Origin: Streptomyces sp. GKU 895
GTDB taxonomy: Bacteria; Actinomycetota; Actinomycetes; Streptomycetales; Streptomycetaceae
Assembly (NCBI GenBank): GCA_002027195.1
Contig: MWJO01000009.1
Location: 1 to 64,000 of the forward strand
Reading direction: 5' to 3'
DNA length: 64,000 nucleotides
Made by a program: the position numbers and the translations under genes. Below, in pieces: positions 25,860-35,770 of the stretch. Below the pieces are notes generated by a model, which made no database searches, was not told the DNA's origin, and saw nothing but the letters and a program-made list of their open reading frames with translations. Within the stretch, counting starts at the first letter, position 1; every line of letters starts with the position of its first letter.

Positions 25860-26920
25860 CCGACGGGCACACCCCGGGCCGCCAGCCACGGCACCGGGTC
25901 CACCCCCGAGCCCAGCTCCGGGGTGACCCGCACCTCGAAGTGCAGGTGCGGGCCGGTGGAGTTGCCGGTGGTGCCCGACTGACCGATCCACTGCCCCGCC
26001 GCCACGTGCTCGCCCTGGTCGACGGTGACGGCGGCGAGATGGGCGTACTGCGTGTAGTAGCCGCCCGGGTGCTCGATCACGATCTCCATCCCGAAGGCGC
26101 CCCCGCAGGACACCGTCACCACCCGGCCCGCGCCCACCGACCGCACCGGCGTGCCGATCGGCACCGCGAAGTCCTGCCCGGTGTGCCGGTTGGCCCACCG
26201 CGAGCCACCGCTGCCGAAGCCCGCGGACAGCTCGTACGTCTCGACCGGCGTGACCCAAGGACTCGTGGCCTGGAACGCCGGCTGATCCAGCCGGACGGCT
26301 CCGGGACAGGAACCCGCCGCGACCGAGGCGTCCGCCTGGTCCTGCAACTGCCGGCGCGCCTCTTCGAGCTTCTGCTCGATCCCCGTCTTCAGCTCGGCGA
26401 GTCCGGCGTTCCGCTGCTCCAGCGACTGCCACGCGGTCGCGGCCTCCGCCTCGTCCGCGGCGAGCTTCGCCTCGGCCCGCCGGCTCTTCTCGATGGCGTT
26501 GTCCACGGCCAGGTTCGTCTGGGAGAACACCTGCTGACCGCGCATCAGCTGCTCGGGGCTGCCGGCGAGGATGATCTGCGCGGTGAGCGGAAGGTCGCCG
26601 CCGCTGCGGTACTGGGCGCGCGCGATCCGGCCCAGATCCTCGTGCAGGGCGGCGATGTCCCGGCGCTCCCGGTCCAGCAGCGCCTCCAGCCGCTGCACCT
26701 TCGCCCGCTGCGCCTCCGCCTCCAGCCGCCCCGCCTCGTACTGCTGCGTCGCCACCGCCGCGTCCTCGTACAACCGCGCCACCTGCGCGCTGATCCCGGC
26801 ATCCGTACCGCCGTCGACGGGCGCCTGCTTCTCCGCGGCATCCGTCGGGCGGGCCGCCAGGACGGCGAGCGCGCACAGCAGGGCCGGGACGAGCAGCGGA
26901 TGGCGTCGGGACGGTCGCAT
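25856..26920 (-). CDS. Secreted M23-family peptidoglycan endopeptidase-like protein
   Basis: 354 residues. Signal peptide about 1-28 (LLVPALLCALAVLAA...DAA). Residues about 40-205 form a long Glu/Arg/Ala-rich coiled coil of the EnvC/NlpD type. The C-terminal LytM domain (about 235-350) carries the zinc motif: HTGQDFAVP (His and Asp) and HLHFEV (His-x-His). Such proteins cut peptide cross-links in peptidoglycan or activate amidases; with an intact HxxxD and HxH the domain may be catalytic. It is transcribed toward the HAD gene and is the last coding unit before the cyd-region kinase. Confidence 0.88.
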   Translation of the reverse strand: MRPSRRHPLLVPALLCALAVLAARPTDAAEKQAPVDGGTDAGISAQVARLYEDAAVATQQYEAGRLEAEAQRAKVQRLEALLDRERRDIAALHEDLGRIARAQYRSGGDLPLTAQIILAGSPEQLMRGQQVFSQTNLAVDNAIEKSRRAEAKLAADEAEAATAWQSLEQRNAGLAELKTGIEQKLEEARRQLQDQADASVAAGSCPGAVRLDQPAFQATSPWVTPVETYELSAGFGSGGSRWANRHTGQDFAVPIGTPVRSVGAGRVVTVSCGGAFGMEIVIEHPGGYYTQYAHLAAVTVDQGEHVAAGQWIGQSGTTGNSTGPHLHFEVRVTPELGSGVDPVPWLAARGVPVG

Positions 26921-27063
26921 GCCAGCGATCCTGACCCGGGCCCTCGCGGGCGGTCCTGTTGGAGTCGTACGGCCGGGGGACAGCCGGCCTCGGACGAGTC
27001 AGTCGTACGACTGAACGGCCGCCGTGGGGATGCGGAGTGACGGACCGTCATGCTGGGCGGCTC

Positions 27064-27206
27064 AGGCCTGACCGGCCGATCAGGTCGCAGGAGATCGGCG
27101 GTGCCTCATTGGCGCCGGCGAGCGGGGTCTGGCGCGCTGGAATGCGACACGGCAGGCCGGCGTGCCAGACCCCGCGTCTGTGGGCATGATCCTCCGGCCA
27201 GGCCCT
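27064..27206. mobile_element. MITE-like intergenic element (copy 2, shorter and diverged)
   Basis: This resembles the element at 10186-10411. It has outer ends AGGCCTGACCGGCCGATCA and TGATCCTCCGGCCAGGCCCT that are imperfect inverted repeats, and an inner perfect pair GCGGGGTCTGG / CCAGACCCCGC. It lacks the nested hairpin of copy 1. Its right edge reaches the stop codon of the histidine kinase (27205-27207), so it may have reset that gene's 3' end. Confidence 0.55.
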
Positions 27207-28895
27207 AGGCGAGCGGTGCCTCCCACACCACCGTCGTACCGCCTCCGTCCGCTCCGATGCCCGGCCCGTGCCGGCTGTCGCCGCCGAGGGACTCCGCGCG
27301 TCGCTTGAGGTTCTTCAGGCCGCTGCGGCGCCCGCCGTCCGGGATGCCCACGCCGTCGTCCGCGACGGTCAGGCGGACGCCCTTCCGGCCGTCCGGCAGG
27401 ATCACGTCGGCATCCACGACGACCTCGATACGGGAGGCCCGGGCGTGCCGGAAGGCGTTGGAGAGGGCCTCGCGCAGGGCCGCGATGAGGTTCTTGCCGG
27501 TGAGGTCGCCGACCAGGGCGTCCACGGGTCCGACAAATCGGTGCGAGGGCTTGAAGCCGAGCGGCACCGCGGCCGTGTTGATCTCCCGCAGCACGCGGGT
27601 GCGCAGCCCCGAGGGCGCCTCGGCCGGCCCCTGCTGGAGCGCGAAGATCGCGGTGCGGATCTCCTGGATGGTGACGTCGAGTTCGTCGACGGCGTTGCCG
27701 ACGCCCTCGCGCACCTCCGGCACGACCGATCTGCGCTGCGCGCTCTCCAGCATCATCCCGGTGGCGAACAGCCGCTGGATGACGAGGTCGTGCAGGTCAC
27801 GGGCGATGCGGTCGCGGTCCTCGTAGACGGCGAGCCGCTCCCGGTCGCGCTGCGCGTCGGCCATCATCAGCGCGAGCGCGGCCTGCGAGGCGAACTGGAT
27901 CGCCAGCGTGCGGTCGGTCTCCGTGAACGGCCGCTCCCCTCGCGCCCGCGGGGTGACCAGGGCGCCGAGGATCCGGCCGTCGCTGTGCAGGGGCACCATC
28001 ATGGTGGGCCCGTAGCCGTGCGCCAGCGTGGTGATCATGCGGGGGTCGCCGGCCGCGTCCTCCAGGAACACCGCCTGTCCGTCGAGGAGTTCGGCGACGA
28101 TCCCGCTCTCCGGCGGCACGACCGTGCCCAGCATGGCCGACGGACGGTCCGCGGCCACGGCCGCGATCTCCAGACCGCCCTCGTCCGCGGGCAGCAGCAC
28201 GATGCCGGCGGCCGAACCCGACAGCTTGCGGGCCTGCTCGGCGACGACCTGGAGGGCGTCATCGGCGTCGCGCCCGACAGCAGGGCGGTGGTGACGGCGA
28301 CCGAGCCGTCGATCCAGTGCTCGCGCTGCTGGGCCGCCTCGTACAGCCGGGCGTTGCCGATCGCGATCCCGGCCTCGGTCGCCAGCACCCGGACCATGGT
28401 GAGGTCGTAGTCGTTGAACGGCTGCCCGCCGTGCTTCTCCGTGAGGTACAGGTTCCCGAAGATCTCCCCCTGGACGCGGATCGGGAGGCCGAGGAAGCCG
28501 CGCATCGGCGGATGATGCTCGGGGAAGCCGCAGGAGCGCGGGTCGGTGGTCAGGTCCGCGAGCCGCACCGGCTCGGGATCGCGGACGAGGGCGCCCAGCA
28601 AACCCCGGTGCCCGTCCGGCAGGCGTCCGATACGGCGCGCGGTCGCCTCGTCGACCCCGTGGTAGACGAAGTCCGCCAGGCCCCGCCCGTCCTCGTCGAC
28701 GACCCCGATGGCCGCGTAGCGGGCACCCGTCAACTCCGCCGCGGTCTCGCAGATCCGGTCCAGCGTGGAGTGCAGTTCGAGCCCGCTGCCGACGGACCGC
28801 ATGGCCTCCAGCAGCTGCGGCACCCGCGCGGTCAGCTCGGCCGACAGCGTGGGAGGCAGCGGACCGGAGCCGAGGCGGCGCGTGGTGTCGGACAT
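27205..28895 (-). pseudogene. DevS/DosS-like sensor histidine kinase (GAF-GAF-HisKA_3-HATPase), frameshifted
   Basis: Starts at ATG 28895 (MSDTTRRLG). With the frame repaired the protein has about 563 residues. GAF1 spans about 45-190, containing FPEHHPPMRGFLGLP, which resembles the haem-binding region of mycobacterial DevS/DosS. GAF2 follows (about 210-350), then the dimerisation/phospho-acceptor box DRIARDLHDLVIQRLFATGM with its His, and a C-terminal ATPase domain (LREALSNAFRHARA, VADDGVGIPD, GLKNLKRRAE). One base is missing near 28270: restoring a G in GCG(G)AC joins LLSGA to DADDALQVVAEQ. Adjacent to cydDC on the same strand, so it may adjust bd oxidase to oxygen, NO or redox. No response regulator is next to it. 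Confidence 0.82.
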
Positions 28896-28977
28896 GAGCC
28901 GAGCGTAATTAGTCCCATTTAATACAGAAAGTCGGAGGCAGGTCGCGTGGGAGGCCGCGCTGAAGGTCGCCCGCTGC

Positions 28978-31900
28978 CTACGCCGTGAGCGCCGGCGCCT
29001 CCGCATCCGACTCCCGCTCCGCCATCTCCCGCAACGGCCCCTCCTCCGCGGCCAGCTCCGCGTAGGCGCCCCGCTGCACGACCCGCCCCCTCGTCGAGCA
29101 CGACGATCTCGTCCACCGCCTCCAGTCCGGCGAGCCGGTGGGTGATGAGCAGTGTCGTACGCCCCTCGGTGGCGGTGAGTAGATCGGCGGTGAGCGCGTC
29201 GGCTGTGGGCAGGTCGAGATGCTCGGCGGGCTCGTCCAGGACGAGGACGGGGAAGTCGGCGAGCAGCGCCCGGGCCAGCGCCAGCCGCTGCCGCTGCCCC
29301 CCGGACAGCCGCGCCCCGTGCTCGCCGACCAGCGTGTCCAGCCCGTCGGGCAGTCCGTCGGCCCAGTCGAGCAGCCGGGCCCGCCGCAGGGCATCACGGA
29401 GGTCCGCCTCGGTGGCGTCCTTCTTGGCGAGCAGCAGGTTCTCCCGCAGCGAGCTGTCGAAGAGGTGCGCGTCCTGGGCACACAGTCCGACGAACCGCCG
29501 CACGTCGTCCCCCTCCAGGCCGTACGCGTCCACGCCGCCGAGCGTGTACGAACCGGCCTGTGCGTCCAGGAACCGCAGCAGCACCTGCGCGAGGGTCGTC
29601 TTGCCGGACCCGGACGGGCCCACGACGGCGATCCGGCGGCCTTCCGTGACGGTCAGGTCGAGATCCACGAGGGCGTCCCGCTCCTGCCCGGCGTACCGGG
29701 CGGACAGCCCCTTCACGACGACCGGGAACGGCGACGCGGGCAGCTCGCACGGCCGCTCCGGCTCCCGTACGGGTTCCGGGGCGTCCAGCACCTCGTACAC
29801 CCGCTCCGCGCTCCTGCGGACCCGCTGGCGGTACTGCACGGCGAGCGGGAGGCCGAGGACGGCCTCGAAGGCGGCCAGCGGGGTGAGGACGACGACGGCC
29901 ATGGCTACGCCGCCGAGCCGTCCTTCGGCGACCGCCTGGGCGCCCGCGAGCGCGGTGGCGGCGACGGTGAGGCCGGAGACCAGCGCGGTGAGGCCGTCAC
30001 CGAGGGCGGTGGCGGTGGCGCCGCGCGAGGCGATCCGGGTGAGCACGCCGTCGGCTTCGCGCGCTTCGGCGGTACGTGCGGGCAGGGCACCGGCGACGGC
30101 CAGTTCGGCGGTCCCGGTCAGCAGGTCGGTCACTCGCGTCGCCAGTACCCCGCGCGTCGGCGCCAGCCTGCGCTCCGCACGCCGGGCCACCGCACCGGTG
30201 ACCAACGGCACCCCGGCCCCGGCCGCCAGCAGCCCCACGGCGAGTGCGGCACCGGCCTCGGGCAGCAGCCAGGCCGTGAAGCCGACGGACGCGGCGGACA
30301 CGGTCAGCGCCGCACCCGCGGGCAGCAGCCAGCGCAGCCAGTAGTCCTGGAGAGCGTCTACGTCGGCGACGAGCCGCGACAGCAGGTCACCCCGGCGGGT
30401 CCGCCGCAGCCCGGCGGGCGCCAGCCGCTCCAGACGCCGGTACACGGCGACCCGGGTGTCGGCCAGCATCCGCAGCACGGCGTCGTGCGACACGAGGCGT
30501 TCGGCGTAGCGGAACACGGCCCGCCCGATCCCGAAGGCGCGCGTGGCCGTGACGGCCACCATCAGATAGAGCACGGGCGGCTGCTGCGAGGCCCGCGAGA
30601 TCAGCCACCCGGAGGTCGCCATGAGCCCGACGGCACTGCCGAGCGCGAGGCTCCCGAGCAGCAGGGCGAGCGCGAGCCGACCGCGCCGGGGACCCGACAT
30701 GGCACGGACGCGGGCGAGGACACGGCGGCTTTCGGCTGCGGGGACGGCCACGTCGGCGGGGTCGGCGGTCCTGGCTGTAGCGGCGCCCGAGGGGCCTGCA
30801 ATCTCCACGGCGTCCGCGGCCTCTGTGGACGAACGCGTCGCCGCCTCGACCTGACGACGGCCCTCAGCCTCACCAGGGGCCTGAGTCGTGCCGGCCTCGG
30901 CGGGGACCGCGGGCACGGGCTCGGCCAACCGCACCACCCGGTCCGCCACCCCCAGCAACGCCGGCCGGTGCACGACGAGGAGCACGGTGCGCCCCACCGC
31001 CAGCCTCCGCACCGCCGCCACGACCTCGGCCTCGGTGGCCCCGTCGAGCGCGGCGGTCGGCTCGTCGAGCAGCAGTACGGGCCGGTCCGCTAGGAACGCC
31101 CGCGCCAGCGCGAGCCGCTGCCGCTGACCGGCGGACAGCCCGGCCCCGTCCTCGCCGAGCACGGTCTGGGCACCCTGCGGCAGCGCGCCGACGAAGTCCA
31201 GGGCCCCGGCGTCCGTGAGCGCCTGCCGTACGGCGGCGTCGTCCGCGTCGGGCCGTGCCAGCCGCACGTTCTCCGCAATGGTCCCGGCGAACAGCTGAGG
31301 CCGCTGCGGCACCCACGCGACCCGTGATCGCCACTGGTCGAGGTCGGCGTCGGCGAGATCGACTCCCCCGGCCAGCACCCGCCCCTCGGCGGGCCGCACG
31401 AAGCCCAGCAACACATTCAGCAGCGTGGACTTGCCCGCCCCGCTCGGCCCCACCAGGGCGACCGTCTCCCCGGGCTCGACAGCGAAGGACACGTCCCGCA
31501 CGGCGTCACCGGACCGACCCGGGTAGCGAACGGTGACGCCTTCGAAGGCCAGCGCACCGGCCGACGCTCCGCCCGGCACGACAGCCGTACCCACCGCCGG
31601 CGCAGGCGTCTCCAGCACCTCGAAAATCCCCTCGGCGGCGGCCAGCCCCTCCGCCGCCGCGTGGTACTGCGCCCCGACCTGCCGCAGCGGCAGATACGCC
31701 TCCGGCGCCAGCACGAGGATGACCAGCCCGTCGTACAGGGCCATCTCACCGTGCACCAGCCGCATGCCGATCGTGACGGCGACGAGGGCCACAGACAGCG
31801 TGGCGAGCAGTTCCAGCGCGAAGGAGGAGATGAAGGCGATCCGCAGCGTCCGCATGGTCGCCTGCCGGTACTCGCCGGTGATGCGCTTGATCGACTCGGC

Positions 31901-32565
31901 CTGCGCCTTGGCCCGGCCGAACACCTTCAGGGTCGGCAGTCCGGCTACGACGTCGAGGAAGTGCCCGGAGAGCCGGGACAGCAGCTGCCACTGACGGTCC
32001 ATCCGGGACTGGGTGGCCCAGCCGATCAGCACCATGAAGACCGGGATGAGCGGGAGAGTGCCCACGATGATGGCGGCCGAGACCCAGTCCTCGGTGACCA
32101 CCCGCGCCAGCACCGCCACCGGCACGACCACGGCCAGCCCCAGCTGCGGCAGGTAGCGCGCGAAGTAGTCGTCCAGGGCGTCGACGCCCGCGTGGCGAGG
32201 GCGACCAGCGAACCGGTCCGCTGTCCGCTCAGCCACCCCGGCCCGAGCGCCGTGGCCCGCTCCAGCAACCGCCCCCGCAGTTCGGACTTCACCGCCGCAC
32301 TCGCCCGATGAGCGGCGAGCTCGGTGAGCCAGGACACCAGGGCGCGACCACCGGCCACGGCGACCAACAGCAGCAGGGGAGTGCGCAGTTCAGCGGCCGA
32401 CATCCCGTGCTGGAAGGCGCCCACCACCACCTCGGCGATGAGCATCGCCTGGGCGATGACCAGCGCCGCCCCGACGACGCCCAGACCGACGACCGCCGCC
32501 ATGAAGAGGCGAGTGGCGCGGGCGTAGCGGAGCAGACGCGGATCGATTGGTTTCACGTGAAACAC
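28978..32565 (-). pseudogene. cydDC: CydDC fused heterodimeric-type ABC exporter, two frameshifts
   Basis: About 1195 residues if read through, with both halves in one chain as in Streptomyces. GTG 32565 starts 3 bases after the cydB stop. CydD: six membrane helices (about 20-325), Walker A GPSGAGKSTLLNV, signature LSAGQRQRLALA, Walker B PVLLLDEPTAALDG. A linker rich in Ala/Glu is followed by CydC: helices about 605-900, Walker A GPSGSGKTTLAQV, signature LSGGQRQRLALA, Walker B PVLVLDEP. It exports glutathione-like thiols or haem needed for cytochrome bd assembly. Frameshift A near 32187-32189 (a G lost in a GGG run) and B at 29086-29090 (an extra C). The intended tail is RVVQRGAYAEL...APALTA, ending at 28978. 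Confidence 0.88.
32550..32563. other. Perfect parS site over the cydDC start
   Basis: GTTTCACGTGAAAC, all 14 bases. It starts two codons into cydDC, so it codes for FHVK and lies 5 bases from the cydB stop. Confidence 0.85.
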
Positions 32566-32568
32566 ACC

Positions 32569-33573
32569 TCAATGCGTGGCTTCGGCGATGTGCTGCGTTC
32601 CGATGCGCTTGCGGAACACCCAGTAGGTCCAGCCCTGGTAGAGCAGGACGACCGGCGTGGCGATCGCCGCACACCAGGTCATGATCTTCAGGGTGTACGG
32701 GCTCGACGAGGCGTTGGTGACCGTCAGGCTCCAGTCCTCATGGAGCGAGGACGGCATGACGTTCGGGAAGAGCGACAGGAAGAGCATTGCCACGGCGGCC
32801 ACGATGGTCACGCCGGACAGCGCGAACGACCAGCCCTCACGCCCGGCCTGATTGGCCACCAGGGCGGCGACCAGGGCGGCGACGGCCACGACCAGGGCGA
32901 CCAGGCTCTTGCCGTCACCGCTGTCGACCTGCGTCCACAGCAGGAAGATCACCGCGAACACGGCCGTGACGAGCCCGACCTGGAGCGCCAGCTTGCGGGC
33001 CCGTTCCCGGATGTCCCCGACGGTCTTGAGCGCCGTGAACACCGCCCCGTGGAAGGTGAACAGCGTGAGCGTCACCAGGCCGCCGAGGAGGGCGTAGGGG
33101 TTGAGCAGGTCCCAGAAGGTGCCGACGTACTCGAAGTTCTCGTCGATCTTCACGCCCCGCACGATGTTGCCGAAGGCGACGCCCCACAGGAAGGCGGGGA
33201 TGAGCGAGGTCCAGAAGATCGCGGTCTCCCAGTTGCGCTGCCAGGTCTCCTCGGGCCGCTTCGCCCGGTACTCGAAGGCGACGCCGCGGACGATCAGGCA
33301 GACCAGGATGATCAGCAGCGGCAGGTAGAAGCCGGAGAAGAGCGTGGCGTACCACTCGGGGAACGCGGCGAAGGTCGCGCCGCCCGCGGTGAGCAGCCAG
33401 ACCTCGTTGCCGTCCCAGACGGGGCCGATCGTGTTGATCAGCACCCGCTTCTCGGGCCGGTTGCGGGCCAGCAGCTTGGTGAGGATGCCGACCCCGAAGT
33501 CGAAGCCCTCCAGGAAGAAGTAGCCGGTCCACAGGACGGCGATGAGCACGAACCAGACGTCGTGAAGTTCCAT
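32569..33573 (-). CDS. cydB: Cytochrome bd ubiquinol/menaquinol oxidase subunit II
   Basis: 334 residues with eight or nine transmembrane helices, beginning MELHDVWFVLIAVLWTGYFFLEGFDFGVG, the standard CydB opening. FLWGVAFGNIVRGV and WDGNEVWLLTAGGA are family motifs. CydB is the non-haem partner in the bd-type quinol oxidase, reducing oxygen at low tension without pumping protons. Spacing of 18 bases after cydA with GGGAG as ribosome site, and 3 bases before cydDC, shows one operon. Confidence 0.95.
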   Translation of the reverse strand: MELHDVWFVLIAVLWTGYFFLEGFDFGVGILTKLLARNRPEKRVLINTIGPVWDGNEVWLLTAGGATFAAFPEWYATLFSGFYLPLLIILVCLIVRGVAFEYRAKRPEETWQRNWETAIFWTSLIPAFLWGVAFGNIVRGVKIDENFEYVGTFWDLLNPYALLGGLVTLTLFTFHGAVFTALKTVGDIRERARKLALQVGLVTAVFAVIFLLWTQVDSGDGKSLVALVVAVAALVAALVANQAGREGWSFALSGVTIVAAVAMLFLSLFPNVMPSSLHEDWSLTVTNASSSPYTLKIMTWCAAIATPVVLLYQGWTYWVFRKRIGTQHIAEATH

Positions 33574-33591
33574 GACTCGATCTCCCTCGGC

Positions 33592-35105
33592 CTAGTACGA
33601 GAAGGCCATCGGCTTGTCGGCGTCACGGGTGTCGCCGCCGATCTTCGTGGGCGGGTTGAGGTCGCCTCGGTGAGCTCGGGCGGTCCCGCCTTGACGTACT
33701 TCACGAGCAGCTTGACCTCGACGACGGCGAGGATGGCGTACAGCGTGGTGAAGACGATCATCGAGGTGAGGACCTCGGCCTGGGAGACACCGGGGGAGAC
33801 CGCGTGGCGGGTCTGCAGGACGCCGTAGACGACCCACGGCTGGCGGCCCATCTCGGTGAAGATCCAGCCCCAGGAGTTGGCGATCAGCGGGAAGCCCATG
33901 GTCAGGACGGCGATCCGCCAGTACCACGTGGTGAGCTTCGGGCCGAGGGCCTTCTTGCCGCGGGGCAGCAGCACGAGATGCGGCACCTCGTCGTCGGCCA
34001 CCCGCAGGTGCTGCGGCAGCAGGAACTTCTTGCGGGTCAGCCAGAGTCCGAGCAGGCCGATCGCGAAGGACGTCATGCCGAAGCCGATCATCCAGCGGAA
34101 GCCCCAGTAGGCGACGGGGATGTTGGGCCGGTAGTCGCCGGGCCCGTACTTCTCCTGCTCCATCTTGTTGATGTCGTTGATGCCGGGGACGTACGAGGTG
34201 AAGTCGTCCTTGGCCAGGAAGGACAGCAGGCCCGGGATCTCTATGGCGACCTTGTTGTGGCCCTTGTCGACGTCACCGACGGCGAAGACCGAGAAGGGTG
34301 CCGGCTTCTCGCCGTCCCACAGGGCCTCGGCGGCGGCCATCTTCATCGGCTGCTGCTCGTACATGATCTTGCCGAGGGTGTCGCCGCTGACCGCGGTGAG
34401 CAGACCACCGACGATGACGGTGACCAGGCCGAGCCGCAGCGAGGTCTTCATGTCGCTGATGTGCTTCTTACGCAGCAGGTGGAAGGCGGAGACGCCGACC
34501 ATGAAGGCGCCACCGGTCAGGAACGCGGCGGACAGGGTGTGGAAGGCCTGGGCGAGCGCGGTGTTCTGCGTCAGCACCGCCCAGAAGTCGGTGAGTTCGG
34601 CCCTCCCCTTCGCCTCGTTGATCTTGTAGCCGACCGGGTGCTGCATCCACGAGTTGGCCGCGAGGATGAAGTACGCCGACAGGATCGTGCCGATCGAGAC
34701 CATCCAGATGCAGGCCAGGTGGATCTTCTTCGGCAGCTTGTCCCAGCCGAAGATCCACAGCCCGATGAACGTGGACTCGAAGAAGAAGGCGATCAAGGCC
34801 TCGAAGGCGAGCGGGGCGCCGAAGATGTCACCGACGAACCGCGAGTAGTCGGACCAGTTCATGCCGAACTGGAACTCCTGCACGATGCCGGTGACCACAC
34901 CCATCGCGATGTTGATCAGGAAGAGCTTGCCCCAGAACTTCGTCGCTCTGAGGTACTTCTCCTTCTCCGTGCGCACCCAGGCGGTCTGCAGGCCGGCCGT
35001 GAGGGCCGCGAGCGAGATCGTCAGGGGGACGAAGAGGAAGTGGTAGACGGTGGTGATGCCGAACTGCCATCGCGCCAGTGTCTCCGGCGCCAGAGCCAGG
35101 TCCAC
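33592..35105 (-). pseudogene. cydA: Cytochrome bd oxidase subunit I, frameshifted at its C-terminus
   Basis: Starts at GTG 35105 (VDLALAPETLARWQFG), with AAGGAG upstream. Nine transmembrane helices are visible. The haem-ligand His of TVYHFLFVP (helix 1), the AFHTLSAAFLTGG helix and GWIFTEMGRQPWVVYGVLQT are all present. One base is lost near 33661-33666, just before the end: the normal tail is ELTEADLNPPTKIGGDTRDADKPMAFSY, ending at 33592; the frame as given runs on into cydB. The lost base looks like a G in GCGGAC, the same context as in the kinase. Expected length is about 504 residues. First gene of the cydA-cydB-cydDC operon. Confidence 0.93.
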
Positions 35106-35186
35106 GTCGTCAGTCTCCTTACGTGCCGTGGTACATCGGCAGTTTGCCCCTTATGTCACACATCAATGGAGCAACCGGGACACGCT

Positions 35187-35202
35187 TGTGAACGCGTTCA
35201 CA
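35187..35202. promoter_or_regulatory. Rex operator upstream of cydA
   Basis: TGTGAACGCGTTCACA is a perfect 16-bp palindrome that matches the Streptomyces Rex operator. In S. coelicolor, Rex represses cydABCD when the NADH/NAD+ ratio is low, so the site gives a direct link from redox state to bd oxidase expression. It lies 82 bases before the cydA start codon. Confidence 0.88.
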
Positions 35203-35333
35203 TTCACAAGCAATTATGACGCACTGATTTTCGACGCCGACCCGGGGGCCCCGATTGGGCCGTGTGGCACTGCACACACGGGCCGTGCGGCACCTCTTGG
35301 CAGCAACTTCAACATATTGTTGAATGACCGGCC

Positions 35334-35708
35334 ATGCAGATACGGATCTCCTGGCCCTCCGGCCATCTCACCGCGACCCTCGACGACACCCCGACGGCCG
35401 AGGCTCTCGCCAAGGCGCTGCCGCTCGTCTCCACCGCCCACACCTGGGGACAGGAGGTCTACTTCGACACCGGCGTCTCGGTTCCACGTGAAACAAGCGC
35501 CCGGCAGATCGTGGAGCCCGGCACCGTGGCCTTCTGGACCGACGGCGACGCCCTCGCGCTCCCCTACGGACCCACGCCGATCTCGCGGGGCGACGAGTGC
35601 CGCCTCGCGAGTCCGTGCAATGTCGTGGGCCGGCTGGACAGCGACCCGGATCTGTTGGCGTCCGTGCGGGACGGCGACCCCGTCCGCGTCGAACGGGTGG
35701 AGAGCTAG
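35334..35708 (+). CDS. Cyclophilin-like fold protein
   Basis: 124 residues. The sequence alternates short strands, with MQIRISWPSGHLTATLDDTPTAEALAKALP followed by VYFDTG, GTVAFWTDGDALALPYGPTPIS and NVVGRLDSDPDLLASV. This fits the TM1367/cyclophilin-like family of small beta-barrels, of unknown function. There is no signal peptide or catalytic motif. A parS-like site (35481-35494) lies inside and codes for VPRET. The stop falls in the first of three tandem 24-bp repeats shared with the convergent hisC end. Confidence 0.72.
   Translation: MQIRISWPSGHLTATLDDTPTAEALAKALPLVSTAHTWGQEVYFDTGVSVPRETSARQIVEPGTVAFWTDGDALALPYGPTPISRGDECRLASPCNVVGRLDSDPDLLASVRDGDPVRVERVES
35481..35494. other. parS-like site inside the cyclophilin-like gene (13/14)
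   Basis: GTTCCACGTGAAAC, one mismatch to the ParB consensus, in coding sequence. Confidence 0.6.
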
Positions 35709-35770
35709 AGCTCCTTACGGACGGAGAGCTAGAACTCCTTGCGAAAGGAGAACTAGAGCTCCTTGCGGAA
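35699..35770. repeat. Three tandem 24-bp repeats of the hisC 3' end
   Basis: Units 35699-35722, 35723-35746 and 35747-35770 differ by a few bases. On the minus strand each reads approximately Phe/Val-Arg-Lys-Glu-Leu/Phe-stop. Only the third supplies the hisC C-terminus; the other two repeat the stop and tail downstream. Each unit also contains the palindromic core GGAG...CTAG...CTCC. Confidence 0.8.
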
